Source: Ramlibacter ginsenosidimutans (lineage in GTDB: Bacteria; Pseudomonadota; Gammaproteobacteria; Burkholderiales; Burkholderiaceae_C). Taken from it: 64,000 nucleotides of DNA. Within the stretch, counting starts at the first letter, position 1. Each line of letters opens with the position of its first letter. This document shows positions 25,110-34,244 of this stretch, piece after piece. The translations under genes and the position numbers were made by a program. The notes under the pieces were generated by a model. That model searched no databases. It was not told the DNA's origin and was given only the letters and a program-made list of their open reading frames with translations. The stretch covers positions 310,001 to 374,000 of the forward strand of contig NZ_JAEPWM010000002.1 in NCBI RefSeq assembly GCF_016654015.1, given 5' to 3'.

Positions 25110-27890
25110 ATGGCCACCAAGAAGAGCACCTCATTAACCGTCGAGACACTGACGCATGACGACGCTACGCGGAGGAACATTCCTACCGCCGAATACCAGT
25201 CGGTGATGGACAGGGACGAGCAGAAGCTTGTCCGCGTGAAGTACGCGCGCCGCAACCAAGACCTAGACCCGCAACTGGTCTGGCGCGGAAAGGACGAGCA
25301 GGACTGGTCGGACCTAATCGTGCACGCCCCGCCGCTCTATATCCAGGAGAAGGTGCACCCCAAAGTCTTGGTGGATGACCTGAGGCGCGAGTCCGAGCGG
25401 CAACGCGAAGCCAAGGAACCTCGCACCGACCAAGTGGACCTGTTTGCCGATTTCAACGGATTGCCCAACGACGGGGCCAAGACTGAGTTCTATCAGCACG
25501 ATGCCCACTGGGCAAACCGAATGATCCTTGGCGACAGCTTGGCAGTCATGGCGTCACTGGCCGAGCGTGAAGGACTGCGTGCAAAGGTTCAGTGCATCTT
25601 TTTCGACCCGCCATACGGAATCAAGTTCAACAGCAACTTTCAGTGGAGCACCACGAGCCGTGATGTGAAAGACGGAAACGCCGAGCACATTACGAGAGAG
25701 CCAGAGCAGGTTAAAGCGTTTAGGGACACGTGGCGCGACGGTATTCACTCGTACCTTACGTATATTCGAGATCGCCTAACGGTCGCGCGCGACCTCTTGA
25801 CCGACACCGGCTCGGTATTCGTTCAAATTGGCGATGAGAATGTGCATCGTGTTCGCGCGGTGCTGGACGAAGTTTTCGGAGAAGACAACTTCGTCTCTCT
25901 GATTGCATTTACGAAGGGGGCGACTGGCCTCGGCTCTTCGGATCGCCTTCCAGCGCGATTGGACTACATCATTTGGTACTCAAAGCGGCCTGAGCAACAG
26001 AAGTTCCGCCAGATTTTCACCGTACGCGAGAACCAATTGGATCCGAACTTCAACTGGATCCAGTTTCCTGACGGGCAGTTCAGGCGCCTCACTCCTACCG
26101 AGCGATCAGGGGAGGAAAAACTGCCTGAAGGAGGCCGCCTGTTCGGCGATGTTTCACTTACAAAGCCTGGGCCGGGCCGCAAGTTCGAAATCGAGTTCAA
26201 GGGGCGGAAGTTCGACTCTGGTAAGCGATGGTGGGGAATGACACCAGAGTCGCTAGAACGAGCCCTGAAGACAGGGCGCGTTGATCAATTCGGCAATGCC
26301 TTGAGACAGCTTCGCTATCAAGATGAATCCACAGCGGTGGCGATTGGAAATTTGTGGGAAGGTTTCCTCGGCCAGAACGACCCGGTATACGTCGTTCAGA
26401 CGAACGTGGAAATCGTGAAGCGATGCATCTTGATGAGCACCGATCCTGGGGACTTAGTTCTTGACCCCACCTGCGGCTCAGGAACAACGGCGTACATGGC
26501 CGAGCATTGGGGTCGCCGGTGGATTACGATTGACACGTCCCGCGTCGCCTTGGCGCTTGCCCGCGCGAGGATCATGGGCGCGCGATACCCGTACTACTTG
26601 CTTGCCGACAGTCGCGACGGCCAGCTCAAGGAGGCCGAGATCACAAGAACTGCGCCCTCCAATGCGCCGACGCGCGGCAACGTTCGCCATGGCTTTGTAT
26701 ATGAGCGGGTACCTCACATCACGTTGAAGTCCATCGCGGGCAATGCGGAGGTTGACGTGATTTGGGAGAAATATCAACAGCGGCTTGAGGCGCTTCGCGA
26801 GCAACTGAACACGTCTCTCGGCAAACACTGGCCGGAGTGGGAGATTCCTCGCAAGGTCGACGCGAAGTGGCCAGATGAGGCCAAGAAGGTTCACGCGCAG
26901 TGGTGGCAGGAACGCAATAGGCGTCAGTCCGAAATCGACGCATCCATTGCCGCGAAGGCTGAGTTCGAACATTTGTGTGACAAGCCCTACGAAGATAGGC
27001 AAAAGGTCCGCGTGGCTGGCCCGTTCACCGTAGAGAGTCTGTCGCCTCACCGTGCGCTGGCGGTCGACGAGAACGACGAACTGATTGATATCGCTTCGGA
27101 GCCGACGGCCGAACACAGCGCCGAACGTGACTTCGTCCAGATCATTCTCGAAAACCTTAAGACCGCTGGCGTGCAGCAAGCGCACAAGGAAGACAGGGTC
27201 ACCTTCACGTCGCTGACGCCGTGGCCAGGTTATCTTGTCTGCGCAGACGGACGATACATCGAAGGCACCACAGAGAAGCGCGCCGCCGTCTTTATTGGCC
27301 CAGAGTTCGGCACGGTGTCTCGGCCTGATTTGGTGGCAGCCGCCCGCGAGGCCGGTGACGCCGGCTTCGATGTGCTGATCGCTTGTGCTTTCAACTATGA
27401 CGCCCACTCGTCGGAATTCAACAAGCTCGGTCGTATCCCGGTGCTTAAAGCGCGCATGAATGCGGACCTGCACATGGCGGAAGACCTGAAGAACACGGGG
27501 AAAGGCAATCTGTTCGTGATCTTCGGCGAACCTGACATCGATGTCCTCGATGCGGAGGGCGGGCAGGTGCGCATCAAAGTTAACGGCGTGGATGTCTTCC
27601 ACCCCAATTCCGGCGAAGTGCGCAGCGACGGCGCCGAAGGCATCGCGTGCTGGTTCATTGATACCGACTACAACGAAGAGAGTTTCTTCGTCCGCCACGC
27701 CTACTTTCTAGGCGCCAACGACCCGTACAAATCGCTGAAGACGACGCTTAAGGCGGAAGTCAGTGAAGACGCTTGGGCCACGCTGTATAGCGATACGTCG
27801 AGGGCGTTCGCTCGACCGTCGTCCGGCCGAGTCGCTGTGAAAGTGATCAATCACCTTGGCGATGAAGTTATGAAGGTTTTCAGAGTTTGA
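25110..27890 (+). CDS. Site-specific DNA (adenine-N6) methyltransferase, type III Mod-like
   Basis: 926 residues, larger than a classical Mod of about 650. The catalytic motif IV DPPYG (about residues 166-170) precedes the AdoMet motif I DPTCGSGTT (about 452-460), the order of beta-class N6-adenine or N4-cytosine methyltransferases. About 280 residues between them would hold the target recognition domain. The C-terminal third (about 560-926) is an extra region not found in classical Mod proteins and of unknown role. It starts one base after the Res stop. It would mark host DNA and give the Res partner its specificity. Confidence 0.9.
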   Translation: MATKKSTSLTVETLTHDDATRRNIPTAEYQSVMDRDEQKLVRVKYARRNQDLDPQLVWRGKDEQDWSDLIVHAPPLYIQEKVHPKVLVDDLRRESERQREAKEPRTDQVDLFADFNGLPNDGAKTEFYQHDAHWANRMILGDSLAVMASLAEREGLRAKVQCIFFDPPYGIKFNSNFQWSTTSRDVKDGNAEHITREPEQVKAFRDTWRDGIHSYLTYIRDRLTVARDLLTDTGSVFVQIGDENVHRVRAVLDEVFGEDNFVSLIAFTKGATGLGSSDRLPARLDYIIWYSKRPEQQKFRQIFTVRENQLDPNFNWIQFPDGQFRRLTPTERSGEEKLPEGGRLFGDVSLTKPGPGRKFEIEFKGRKFDSGKRWWGMTPESLERALKTGRVDQFGNALRQLRYQDESTAVAIGNLWEGFLGQNDPVYVVQTNVEIVKRCILMSTDPGDLVLDPTCGSGTTAYMAEHWGRRWITIDTSRVALALARARIMGARYPYYLLADSRDGQLKEAEITRTAPSNAPTRGNVRHGFVYERVPHITLKSIAGNAEVDVIWEKYQQRLEALREQLNTSLGKHWPEWEIPRKVDAKWPDEAKKVHAQWWQERNRRQSEIDASIAAKAEFEHLCDKPYEDRQKVRVAGPFTVESLSPHRALAVDENDELIDIASEPTAEHSAERDFVQIILENLKTAGVQQAHKEDRVTFTSLTPWPGYLVCADGRYIEGTTEKRAAVFIGPEFGTVSRPDLVAAAREAGDAGFDVLIACAFNYDAHSSEFNKLGRIPVLKARMNADLHMAEDLKNTGKGNLFVIFGEPDIDVLDAEGGQVRIKVNGVDVFHPNSGEVRSDGAEGIACWFIDTDYNEESFFVRHAYFLGANDPYKSLKTTLKAEVSEDAWATLYSDTSRAFARPSSGRVAVKVINHLGDEVMKVFRV

Positions 27891-27941
27891 TCCCCCAATG
27901 ACTGGAATGGCCTTCGCATAATAATCGGGAGCGCAGCAAAG

Positions 27942-29105
27942 ATGACAAGGGTTCCACTGGCGGTAGCTCCTCGAGGCCACATGGCGCGGGTTCTGAAAGA
28001 TCTGCTTTGTTGCGGCTGGCAACTTGAAAGGGTTCCGAGTGATGCTCGGATACCCCGAAACGGGATGCTGCTTCAACTCAGATCAGATGGTATCGAAGTC
28101 AATCTCAGGGTCTTCGCCTTCAAGGTCACGACATCGGGTAGGAATCGGCCACATGAGCGTAGGGTGGAACTCACGACCACGTATCAGAGTGGACTCTCAG
28201 CTATTCCCGGCTATCGTGATGTCGTGCTCGGCGTCGCTCTCGAACAAAGCAAGTACGTGGGCGTTGATGGTATGCGTTTGCACATCGGGGGAGAAACGCA
28301 CAATGCGTCAAGCTTTTTCGACCGTGAGGGACTTTCCAGCGGGACGGGGGAGCTGCTGATCAATCCGCGGACTGCCACGGCCAGTATTTTTCCCGGTGGA
28401 ACGGAGCAACACGCGTTCTTTGATCGTTCGCGCATGGCCGAGTATTTCTTTAGCGCTGACCTAATCCATTCTGGTTCATACAGTTATGGAGGCCCGTTTT
28501 CTGGGAAAGCGAAAGTTCGAGATGTGCAGGTGCCGACGGAAGTTGATTCTCGGTTGGCGGCAGGTGACACGTTCGTTTTGAGTGCCAAGAGCCAATCCCG
28601 TCCTCGTCCGCCCGATGCGTTGGTGGAGGCATTTGAGTCGAACGACTACGCGCGCCTCGGTCGTCGAAAAATCACACCAGCCGATCTAAAGGCGATCCAA
28701 GCTATCTGTGAGGAGGTCGGGGCACTAGGTGAGCAGCTCGTACTCAATCACGAACGCAAACGGCTCCGGGACTTGGGTCACGTCTCAGCGGCCTCGCTAG
28801 TGGAGAGGATTAGCCTTCGGTCGGTGGGCGAAGGCTATGACATCTGTTCCTATGAAGATGACGGGCGAACTCGACGGCTTATCGAAGTCAAGGCGACCGT
28901 CGGCGACGGATGGGTTGTGGACTTCTCGGCGCGCGAGTGGCAGGCCGCGCAGTCCTATGGGAGTAAATACTACGTTGCGAGGGTCCGCAGAGTGCGAACC
29001 GACCCGGAACTGCTGTTCTTCAAGGACCCGTTTCGTTTGGAAAGCACAGGATTGATCAAGCTAACACCCAGTGGCTGGCGCCTAGACTTGGCGCAGGCAG
29101 TATGA
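27942..29105 (+). CDS. DUF3883 domain protein, putative PD-(D/E)XK nuclease
   Basis: 387 residues. The C-terminal half (about 255-375) matches DUF3883: GEQLVLNHERKRL, then EGYDICSYEDDG and LIEVKAT. The D...ExK spacing is that of PD-(D/E)XK nucleases. The N-terminal 200 residues have no family I recognise; they could recognise DNA, as in modification-dependent restriction enzymes (inference). The gene lies 51 bp after the methyltransferase and 30 bp before the helicase, in the same operon. DUF3883 proteins are frequent in defence islands. Confidence 0.75.
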   Translation: MTRVPLAVAPRGHMARVLKDLLCCGWQLERVPSDARIPRNGMLLQLRSDGIEVNLRVFAFKVTTSGRNRPHERRVELTTTYQSGLSAIPGYRDVVLGVALEQSKYVGVDGMRLHIGGETHNASSFFDREGLSSGTGELLINPRTATASIFPGGTEQHAFFDRSRMAEYFFSADLIHSGSYSYGGPFSGKAKVRDVQVPTEVDSRLAAGDTFVLSAKSQSRPRPPDALVEAFESNDYARLGRRKITPADLKAIQAICEEVGALGEQLVLNHERKRLRDLGHVSAASLVERISLRSVGEGYDICSYEDDGRTRRLIEVKATVGDGWVVDFSAREWQAAQSYGSKYYVARVRRVRTDPELLFFKDPFRLESTGLIKLTPSGWRLDLAQAV

Positions 29106-29135
29106 GTGGCAAGCCGCGCCAACTGAAACGCGACC

Positions 29136-31232
29136 ATGTTTGATTTTCGAATCTCAGACACGTTCACCGACAGCTTGGCAAAGCTTACGGGCGAGGAGCA
29201 GAAGTTAGTCAAGACCACCGCCTTCGATCTTCAGCTTAACTCGATCAACCCGGGGATGAGTCTTCATAAGCTGGACAAGGCGAAAGACAAGAACTTCTGG
29301 TCGGTCCGGGTCAGCAGCGACATCCGGTTGATCGTACATAAGACGACAGCCAGCATGCTTTTGTGCTACGTCGACCATCACGACAAAGCCTACCGATGGG
29401 CCGAACGGCGCAAGCTGGAAACACATCCGACGACCGGCGCTGCTCAATGGGTTGAGATTCGGGAACGGGTGGAGGAAGTGGCTCGTCCTCAAGCCTTAAT
29501 CGCCGCTGAGGAGGCCAGACGTGCCTGGAAGGTCGACACGTCCAGGCCGCTTCTGTCGCGTTCTGATGACGAGCTGCTGGGCTACGGCGTGCCACCCGAA
29601 TGGTTAGCCGACGTCCGTAATGCCGATGAAGATGCTTTGCTCGCGCTGGCAGACCACCTCCCCAGCGAAGCGGCGGAGGCCCTGCTGGAATTGGCAACCG
29701 GCGGCACACCGACGGTGCCGTTCGTGGCACCCGTAGGATCGGACCCCTTCAGCCACCCGGATGCGCAACGCCGGTTCCGTGTGATGAACGATATGGAGGA
29801 GCTCGAGCGCGCCCTCTTGTTTCCTTGGGAAAAGTGGACGATCTTCTTGCACCCGGCGCAGCGTCAATGGGTTGAGCGCGATTACGGCGGCCCCGCGAGG
29901 GTGTCAGGCTCGGCCGGCACCGGAAAGACAATCGTAGCGCTACATCGGGCGGTGTTCCTCGCCCGTATCCACCCCGAAAGCCGGGTGCTGCTCACGACGT
30001 TTTCCGACACGTTAGCCAATGCGTTGAAAACCAAGCTCCGGCGCTTGGTCAGCAATGAGCCGCGCTTAGCGGAGCGGGTGGAGGTGCACGCGATGGACGC
30101 CGTCGCCGAGAGGTTGTACGAAGTGCAGCATGGCCGGCCCCGCATCCTCGCGCGCACTGAACTTCGCCAAGCCCTGGCCGAGATCGTTCGGCCGATGAAG
30201 GACTTGAAGTTCAGCCAGGCGTTTCTCCTCGGCGAATGGGACGAAGTGGTAGACGCGTGGCAGCTCGACAGTTGGGAGGCCTACCGCGACGTCAAGCGGC
30301 TCGGCCGCAAGACTCGCCTGTCGGAAGTGCAACGTGTCGCGCTGTGGGCGGTGTTCGCCCCCCTCCGCGAGCACATTTCTGCGAAGGGCTGTCTGACGTA
30401 TTCCGCTTTGTTTACGCAACTGGCCGCGGAACTGTTGGCGCGCAAGGCACTCCCGTTCGACTACGTGGTGGTAGACGAGGCACAGGACGTGAGCGTCTCT
30501 CAACTGCGGTTCCTGGCAGCATTGGCCGGCGGACGCCCGAATGGATTGTTCTTCGCGGGCGATTTGGGCCAGCGCATCTTCCAGCCGCCGTTTTCCTGGA
30601 AGTCACTCGGGGTGGAGGTCCGCGGGCGATCACGCACCCTCCACATCAACTACCGTACATCGCACCAGATCCGGATGCATGCCGACCGGCTGCTTGGGCC
30701 CGAGATATCAGACGTCGATGGCAACACCGAAGATCGGCGCGGTACCGTATCCGTGTTCAATGGGCCGGTACCGGTAATCCAATGCTTCCCTGATCGCGGG
30801 GCTGAGATCGCAGCGACGGCGACTTGGCTCCGCAATCGCATCGCGCAGGGCTTGCCGCCACATGAGGTCGCCATCTTCGTACGGTCCGATGCAGAGATGG
30901 ATCGAGCAAAGGCTGCCGCCGACGCGGCATCACTGCCTTACCGCGTTCTCGATGAGAAGGTCGAAATGGTGAGCGGGTCAGCATCGCTCTGCACGATGAG
31001 TCTCGCGAAGGGGCTTGAATTTCGGGCCGTGGCAGTGATGGCTTGCGACGAAGAGATCGTTCCGCTGCAGTCGCGCATCGAGTCCGTTGCTGATAATGCC
31101 GACCTGGAGGAGGTCTACAACACTGAGCGGCATCTACTCTACGTGGCTTGCACCCGTGCTCGCGATCATCTACTAGTGACGAGCGTGGACCCCGCGTCAG
31201 AATTCCTAGACGACTTAGTAGCGGGCCGCTGA
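29136..31232 (+). CDS. UvrD/PcrA-like superfamily 1 helicase with RelE/ParE-like N-terminal domain
   Basis: 698 residues. About residues 1-90 resemble RelE/ParE-type toxins (FDFRISDTFTDSLAKL, then KNFWSVRVSSDIRLIVHK and LLCYVDHHDKAYRWAERR). A linker (90-240) follows, then a UvrD-like core: Walker A SGSAGTGKT (about 257), Walker B VVDEAQD (about 445), and motif VI YVACTRARDHL (about 669). The protein is shorter than UvrD and lacks an obvious 2B insertion. It is the last gene of the RM-like operon. The toxin fold may serve as an RNA- or DNA-binding or nuclease module (inference). Confidence 0.85.
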   Translation: MFDFRISDTFTDSLAKLTGEEQKLVKTTAFDLQLNSINPGMSLHKLDKAKDKNFWSVRVSSDIRLIVHKTTASMLLCYVDHHDKAYRWAERRKLETHPTTGAAQWVEIRERVEEVARPQALIAAEEARRAWKVDTSRPLLSRSDDELLGYGVPPEWLADVRNADEDALLALADHLPSEAAEALLELATGGTPTVPFVAPVGSDPFSHPDAQRRFRVMNDMEELERALLFPWEKWTIFLHPAQRQWVERDYGGPARVSGSAGTGKTIVALHRAVFLARIHPESRVLLTTFSDTLANALKTKLRRLVSNEPRLAERVEVHAMDAVAERLYEVQHGRPRILARTELRQALAEIVRPMKDLKFSQAFLLGEWDEVVDAWQLDSWEAYRDVKRLGRKTRLSEVQRVALWAVFAPLREHISAKGCLTYSALFTQLAAELLARKALPFDYVVVDEAQDVSVSQLRFLAALAGGRPNGLFFAGDLGQRIFQPPFSWKSLGVEVRGRSRTLHINYRTSHQIRMHADRLLGPEISDVDGNTEDRRGTVSVFNGPVPVIQCFPDRGAEIAATATWLRNRIAQGLPPHEVAIFVRSDAEMDRAKAAADAASLPYRVLDEKVEMVSGSASLCTMSLAKGLEFRAVAVMACDEEIVPLQSRIESVADNADLEEVYNTERHLLYVACTRARDHLLVTSVDPASEFLDDLVAGR

Positions 31233-31540
31233 TCTGCTACCCACCAAACTGCTAGGAATCATCCAAGTCAACGGCGCGCAGAAGGAGCATCCGTCCTGGC
31301 GAATACTTGATGGAGCCGGTTGCGTTGCTGCCATGATGGGATCTCGCCGTCACGGCTTGGCGGACCATCAAGGTCAGGGACAAGCGTGACAGCTCGCGGA
31401 AGCTCCTGCGCGCCCAGCGGTTCCCGGCATTCGCGCTTCAACGGAGCTGTCCGGGAAGTATCCGCCCTACAAGAACCTACTGAGGCTCCCGGAAAAAAGG
31501 GCGCCGTCGGCCGGCGACCCAGGTGCGGAGCCTAAGGGCT
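31233..31540. other. Gap between helicase gene and KGG protein gene
   Basis: 308 bp between convergent genes. No gene, convincing hairpin or terminator was seen. Confidence 0.5.
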
Positions 31541-31867
31541 TTAGATGCCGCCGTGGCTGCCGCCGCCGCTACTTCCGCTGCCGCCACTACCGCCGCCACG
31601 GGAGGCGCCCATGTTGCTGCCACTCGCGTGCGAGCTGCCGCTGCTTATGCTGGGGGCGTTCATTGCATTGCGGCGATTAGCGCTACGGGCCATGCCGCCC
31701 TTCCGACCGGCTTCACGGGCTTCTTCCGAAGTGAATTCGTGGGCGGTGCCCTTTTCGTGGGCGGCGCGCCCACCCTCGCTGGCAATCTCGCGCTGGCGCT
31801 GCGGATCCATGGAGGCGAAGCCCCGATTGGATTTGCCGCCAGGATTGCCCTGGTTGTTGGAAGCCAT
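31541..31867 (-). CDS. KGG-repeat general stress protein (YciG/con-10-like)
   Basis: 108 residues, low complexity and hydrophilic. KGG-type motifs are visible: GNRGF-like start (NRGFASMDPQRQREIASEGG) and EAREAGRKGG. The C-terminal 40 residues are Ser/Gly-rich. An AAGGAG site precedes the ATG. Homologues are small stress-induced hydrophilic proteins of unknown mechanism. It is island cargo and lies alone on the minus strand. Confidence 0.85.
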   Translation of the reverse strand: MASNNQGNPGGKSNRGFASMDPQRQREIASEGGRAAHEKGTAHEFTSEEAREAGRKGGMARSANRRNAMNAPSISSGSSHASGSNMGASRGGGSGGSGSSGGGSHGGI

Positions 31868-32368
31868 TTTGAGGATCTCCTTGCGAACTTAATGTTGGAA
31901 CTGCATGACTAGTCTGCGCCACGCATGGGTGTTATTGAGCTTGCAAGCCCGCCGCGCGATCGTCGGTCGCGAGTGGAGGCGGGTGTAGGAGCTTCCCTAC
32001 CTCGTCAGACGTGCGCGCGGGGCAGGACGGCGGCTTGCTGCCGATGGACATAGGCGTTGGCTCAGGTGCTCTACCGAGATCCGGGCGCGGTTGAGGGTAG
32101 GAGGCGTCGGCACACGGCTGAATGAGGCCGAACGCGCGAGCGCACGTCTAAGCCGAGCACGTCGACTTGCGCGGCAGAAAATGACGAGGCCAACCAGCGC
32201 CTTCCGGTTCCGCAAACAAATGTGAACAGGCGGCGAGTGTGGTGCTCGTGGGCTGTTTCTGGCATGAAGCCACGCCGCGAGCGCGCGCGAGATTCGGCTA
32301 CTGTGGCACCGGCGCCAAGTTCAGATACTCGCGGTGCGCCGACTTCTTCGGTACCGCTTGGGTCGCGC
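31868..32368. other. Non-coding gap in the island
   Basis: About 500 bp upstream of the KGG gene and downstream of the PsiF-like gene. ORFs here lack family features or ribosome sites. It should contain the promoter of the KGG gene, but no consensus element was identified. Confidence 0.5.
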
Positions 32369-32620
32369 TCAGGACGACGACGGACCGGTCTCCTGAACGC
32401 ACTTCTTCACGTTGCTGTTCTTGGCCGCGCCGGACAGCTTCTTCTCGGTGGCGGCGACCTCGCACTTCGCCTTGGCGTCGGCCTCGCACTTCTTCACGAA
32501 CGAGTTCCGCGCAGTGCCTGCTAGCTTCCTTTCCTTCGCGGCGGTCATGCAGGCCGAGTCCGCGGCGTGCGCACTCCAAGAAGCAGCGACGATGACGAGA
32601 AGAGCAGCGAGCTTGTTCAG
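32369..32620 (-). CDS. PsiF-repeat exported protein with probable CTG start
   Basis: 83 residues. The signal peptide reads (L/M)NKLAALLVIVAASWSAHA. Two PsiF-type repeats with conserved Cys follow (ACMTAAKERKLAGTARNSF and CEVAATEKKLSGAAKNSN). The natural start position is a CTG, with GGAG six bases upstream; no ATG, GTG or TTG gives a sensible N-terminus. A longer frame from 32722 adds 34 unrelated residues. PsiF proteins are induced by phosphate starvation in E. coli; function unknown. Confidence 0.75.
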   Translation of the reverse strand: MNKLAALLVIVAASWSAHAADSACMTAAKERKLAGTARNSFVKKCEADAKAKCEVAATEKKLSGAAKNSNVKKCVQETGPSSS

Positions 32621-32827
32621 GTCGGTCTCCGGTAAGGTGCAACCGTCGCCGCATTCTTGCACTTCACTTGGCGCGCACTGACGTGGGCATGACCCATCCA
32701 AGGTAACCTGCCGTGACGGCATCCCTCAATCGCGCCAACGGCGGACGTTGCTCCCGGAAACGTCCTTCGCGTATCAGGACCCTGGGCCAGATTGCACATA
32801 CCATCTCTCCTGAACAGCGGAGGCAGA

Positions 32828-33472
32828 ATGCGCAGGAGTCCCATCACGATCGTGGCCGTAGTCGCAGCGCTGTTCGCAGCCGCGGTATTCGCGGTCTGCC
32901 TGAAACAGTGGCCAATTAAGTCTAGTGCCGACGCTGCGGCATGGGCGCAGGCTGGTACGACAGTGGCCGTTGTGGTCGTGGCCCTTTTTATGCCCGCGTG
33001 GCAGCATGAGCGGGAACGGACGCAGCGCTATGCGGACCGAGCACACGAGCGGGCGCGCCGGATGGAAAGCGCCTTTCAGCTTTGCTACGCGGTGCGGGCC
33101 GTCTGCGAGAAGGTTGCAGCGGACACGACGCATCAGCCCCAGAGCACGGCCTATTTCCGCGATGCCGAAGGGCAACTGAACGCAATCCGGGCGATGCTCG
33201 GAAAATTCGCGCCAGAAGACTTCGACGGGCACAAGGAGCTCGCGCCGGCAGTGAATGTCATGTCAATCGCCGAAGGGGCCGCGTCGCAGCTCAGGTTCGC
33301 CATCCTAGTGAACGACAACACCGAGCAGTCGCGCGCGATCCACGGAATCATGAGCGGCTACATCGCAGAGGTCACTAAGTATGTCGGTGAAATGAAAGCC
33401 GCCGCCGACGAGGCCCGCAAGAACACCGATCTGTCGGATGGCGGATGTTCCGCTCGCAGTCGCGGCTGTTAG
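32828..33472 (+). CDS. Hypothetical membrane protein
   Basis: 214 residues from ATG 32828 (GGAGG five bases upstream). Two hydrophobic segments near residues 5-25 and 40-55 are followed by a hydrophilic helical domain of about 150 residues (charged ERERTQRYADRAHERARR stretch). It would be anchored in the inner membrane with the C-terminal part in the cytoplasm. No family recognised. Alone between non-coding stretches inside the island. Confidence 0.65.
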   Translation: MRRSPITIVAVVAALFAAAVFAVCLKQWPIKSSADAAAWAQAGTTVAVVVVALFMPAWQHERERTQRYADRAHERARRMESAFQLCYAVRAVCEKVAADTTHQPQSTAYFRDAEGQLNAIRAMLGKFAPEDFDGHKELAPAVNVMSIAEGAASQLRFAILVNDNTEQSRAIHGIMSGYIAEVTKYVGEMKAAADEARKNTDLSDGGCSARSRGC

Positions 33473-33941
33473 TCCTCGGCTCGGTCACACCGCCGGTAGA
33501 CCCATCCGAGGGCACGCCACGTCCGGCTGCGTGACGGACCCGAAAACTCGCGCCGAAGCCCATGAAGACACCTCGTCGCGATAAAGGAGCGCAGTACACG
33601 TCGAATTCGCGCTCGGCCAGCTCCGGTTCGATTTCTTTGATATTTAATCAAACGGGGCTTCATTGGGGACCTGCTAGCCTAGTAGCGGATGCTGCTACGA
33701 AGCGACACCTAGTAGTAGGCGCCTGGCGATGAGTCTGCCCGCGTTCGGGGAGCGGATTTTCCGATTAAAAAAATCCCCCGCGCTGAGCGGACGGTCAGTA
33801 GCGCAGTGTAGTAGTTCGATCTTCTAGAGCACCGCACCCCGGCATCGCCGTGACTACTCAGGTCTCGGGGCGTACTGAGGTCAGGGCACGAGATCTCGTC
33901 CGCGTCGCGGAGCGCGTATCGTCCCGTGCCAGTACGGGAGA
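33473..33941. other. AT-richer non-coding gap in the island
   Basis: About 470 bp without a supported gene. It holds the AT-rich palindrome at 33636-33652 and a GATT-TTCCG-rich patch near 33760. It may carry regulatory sites for the neighbouring XRE-like gene (inference). Confidence 0.5.
33636..33652. promoter_or_regulatory. AT-rich palindrome TTTGAT-ATTTA-ATCAAA
   Basis: A perfect 6-bp inverted repeat with 5-bp spacer in otherwise GC-rich DNA, about 300 bp upstream of an XRE-type gene remnant. It could be an operator for a Cro/CI-like repressor. It resembles an FNR box but with a spacer one base too long. Confidence 0.35.
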
Positions 33942-34244
33942 GTGCAGCCTACTCGCCGCCTAGGGTGCGCAAATTCACCGCGCCATTGGCGAAGCGCATC
34001 TCCAAGAGCGTCGGCTAGGAGGCACGCCCAGATCTCCCAGGAGCAGCTGGCCGGCCGACTGCACAAGCACCAGCCGTTCGTGAGCGAGGTGGAGAACGGC
34101 GAGCGCCTCCTGGACCTGCTGGAGTACCTGCGGTGGGCAACGGAGATCGACGCCGACCCGATGGAACTCCTGAAAGACCTCGTAGCGGAAGTCGAGGCCC
34201 GGGGGCGCCTCAGGAAGCGGACACAACTTAAGGTAGATCAGTAA
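33942..34244 (+). CDS. XRE-family helix-turn-helix regulator, probably frameshifted at the N-terminus
   Basis: The frame from GTG 33942 gives 100 residues. Residues about 30-85 are a Cro/CI helix-turn-helix (ISQEQLAGRLHKHQPFVSEV, then ENGERLLDLLEYLRWA). The preceding residues look unnatural, whereas another frame (33965-34018) reads RKFTAPLAKRISKSVG, which resembles the missing first helix and ends in TAG just where the good frame begins. This points to a single-base frameshift near 34010-34020. It may be a decayed island regulator. Confidence 0.5.
   Translation: MQPTRRLGCANSPRHWRSASPRASARRHAQISQEQLAGRLHKHQPFVSEVENGERLLDLLEYLRWATEIDADPMELLKDLVAEVEARGRLRKRTQLKVDQ

Noticed and set aside
22028..31232. 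Assignment of the operon to DISARM or BREX
   Set aside because: No DUF1998 helicase/DrmB or PLD protein (DISARM), and no PglZ, BrxC or BrxA (BREX) is present.
31523..31912. Plus-strand 129-codon Ala-rich frame over the KGG gene
   Set aside because: No ribosome site or family similarity; the minus-strand KGG protein explains the sequence.
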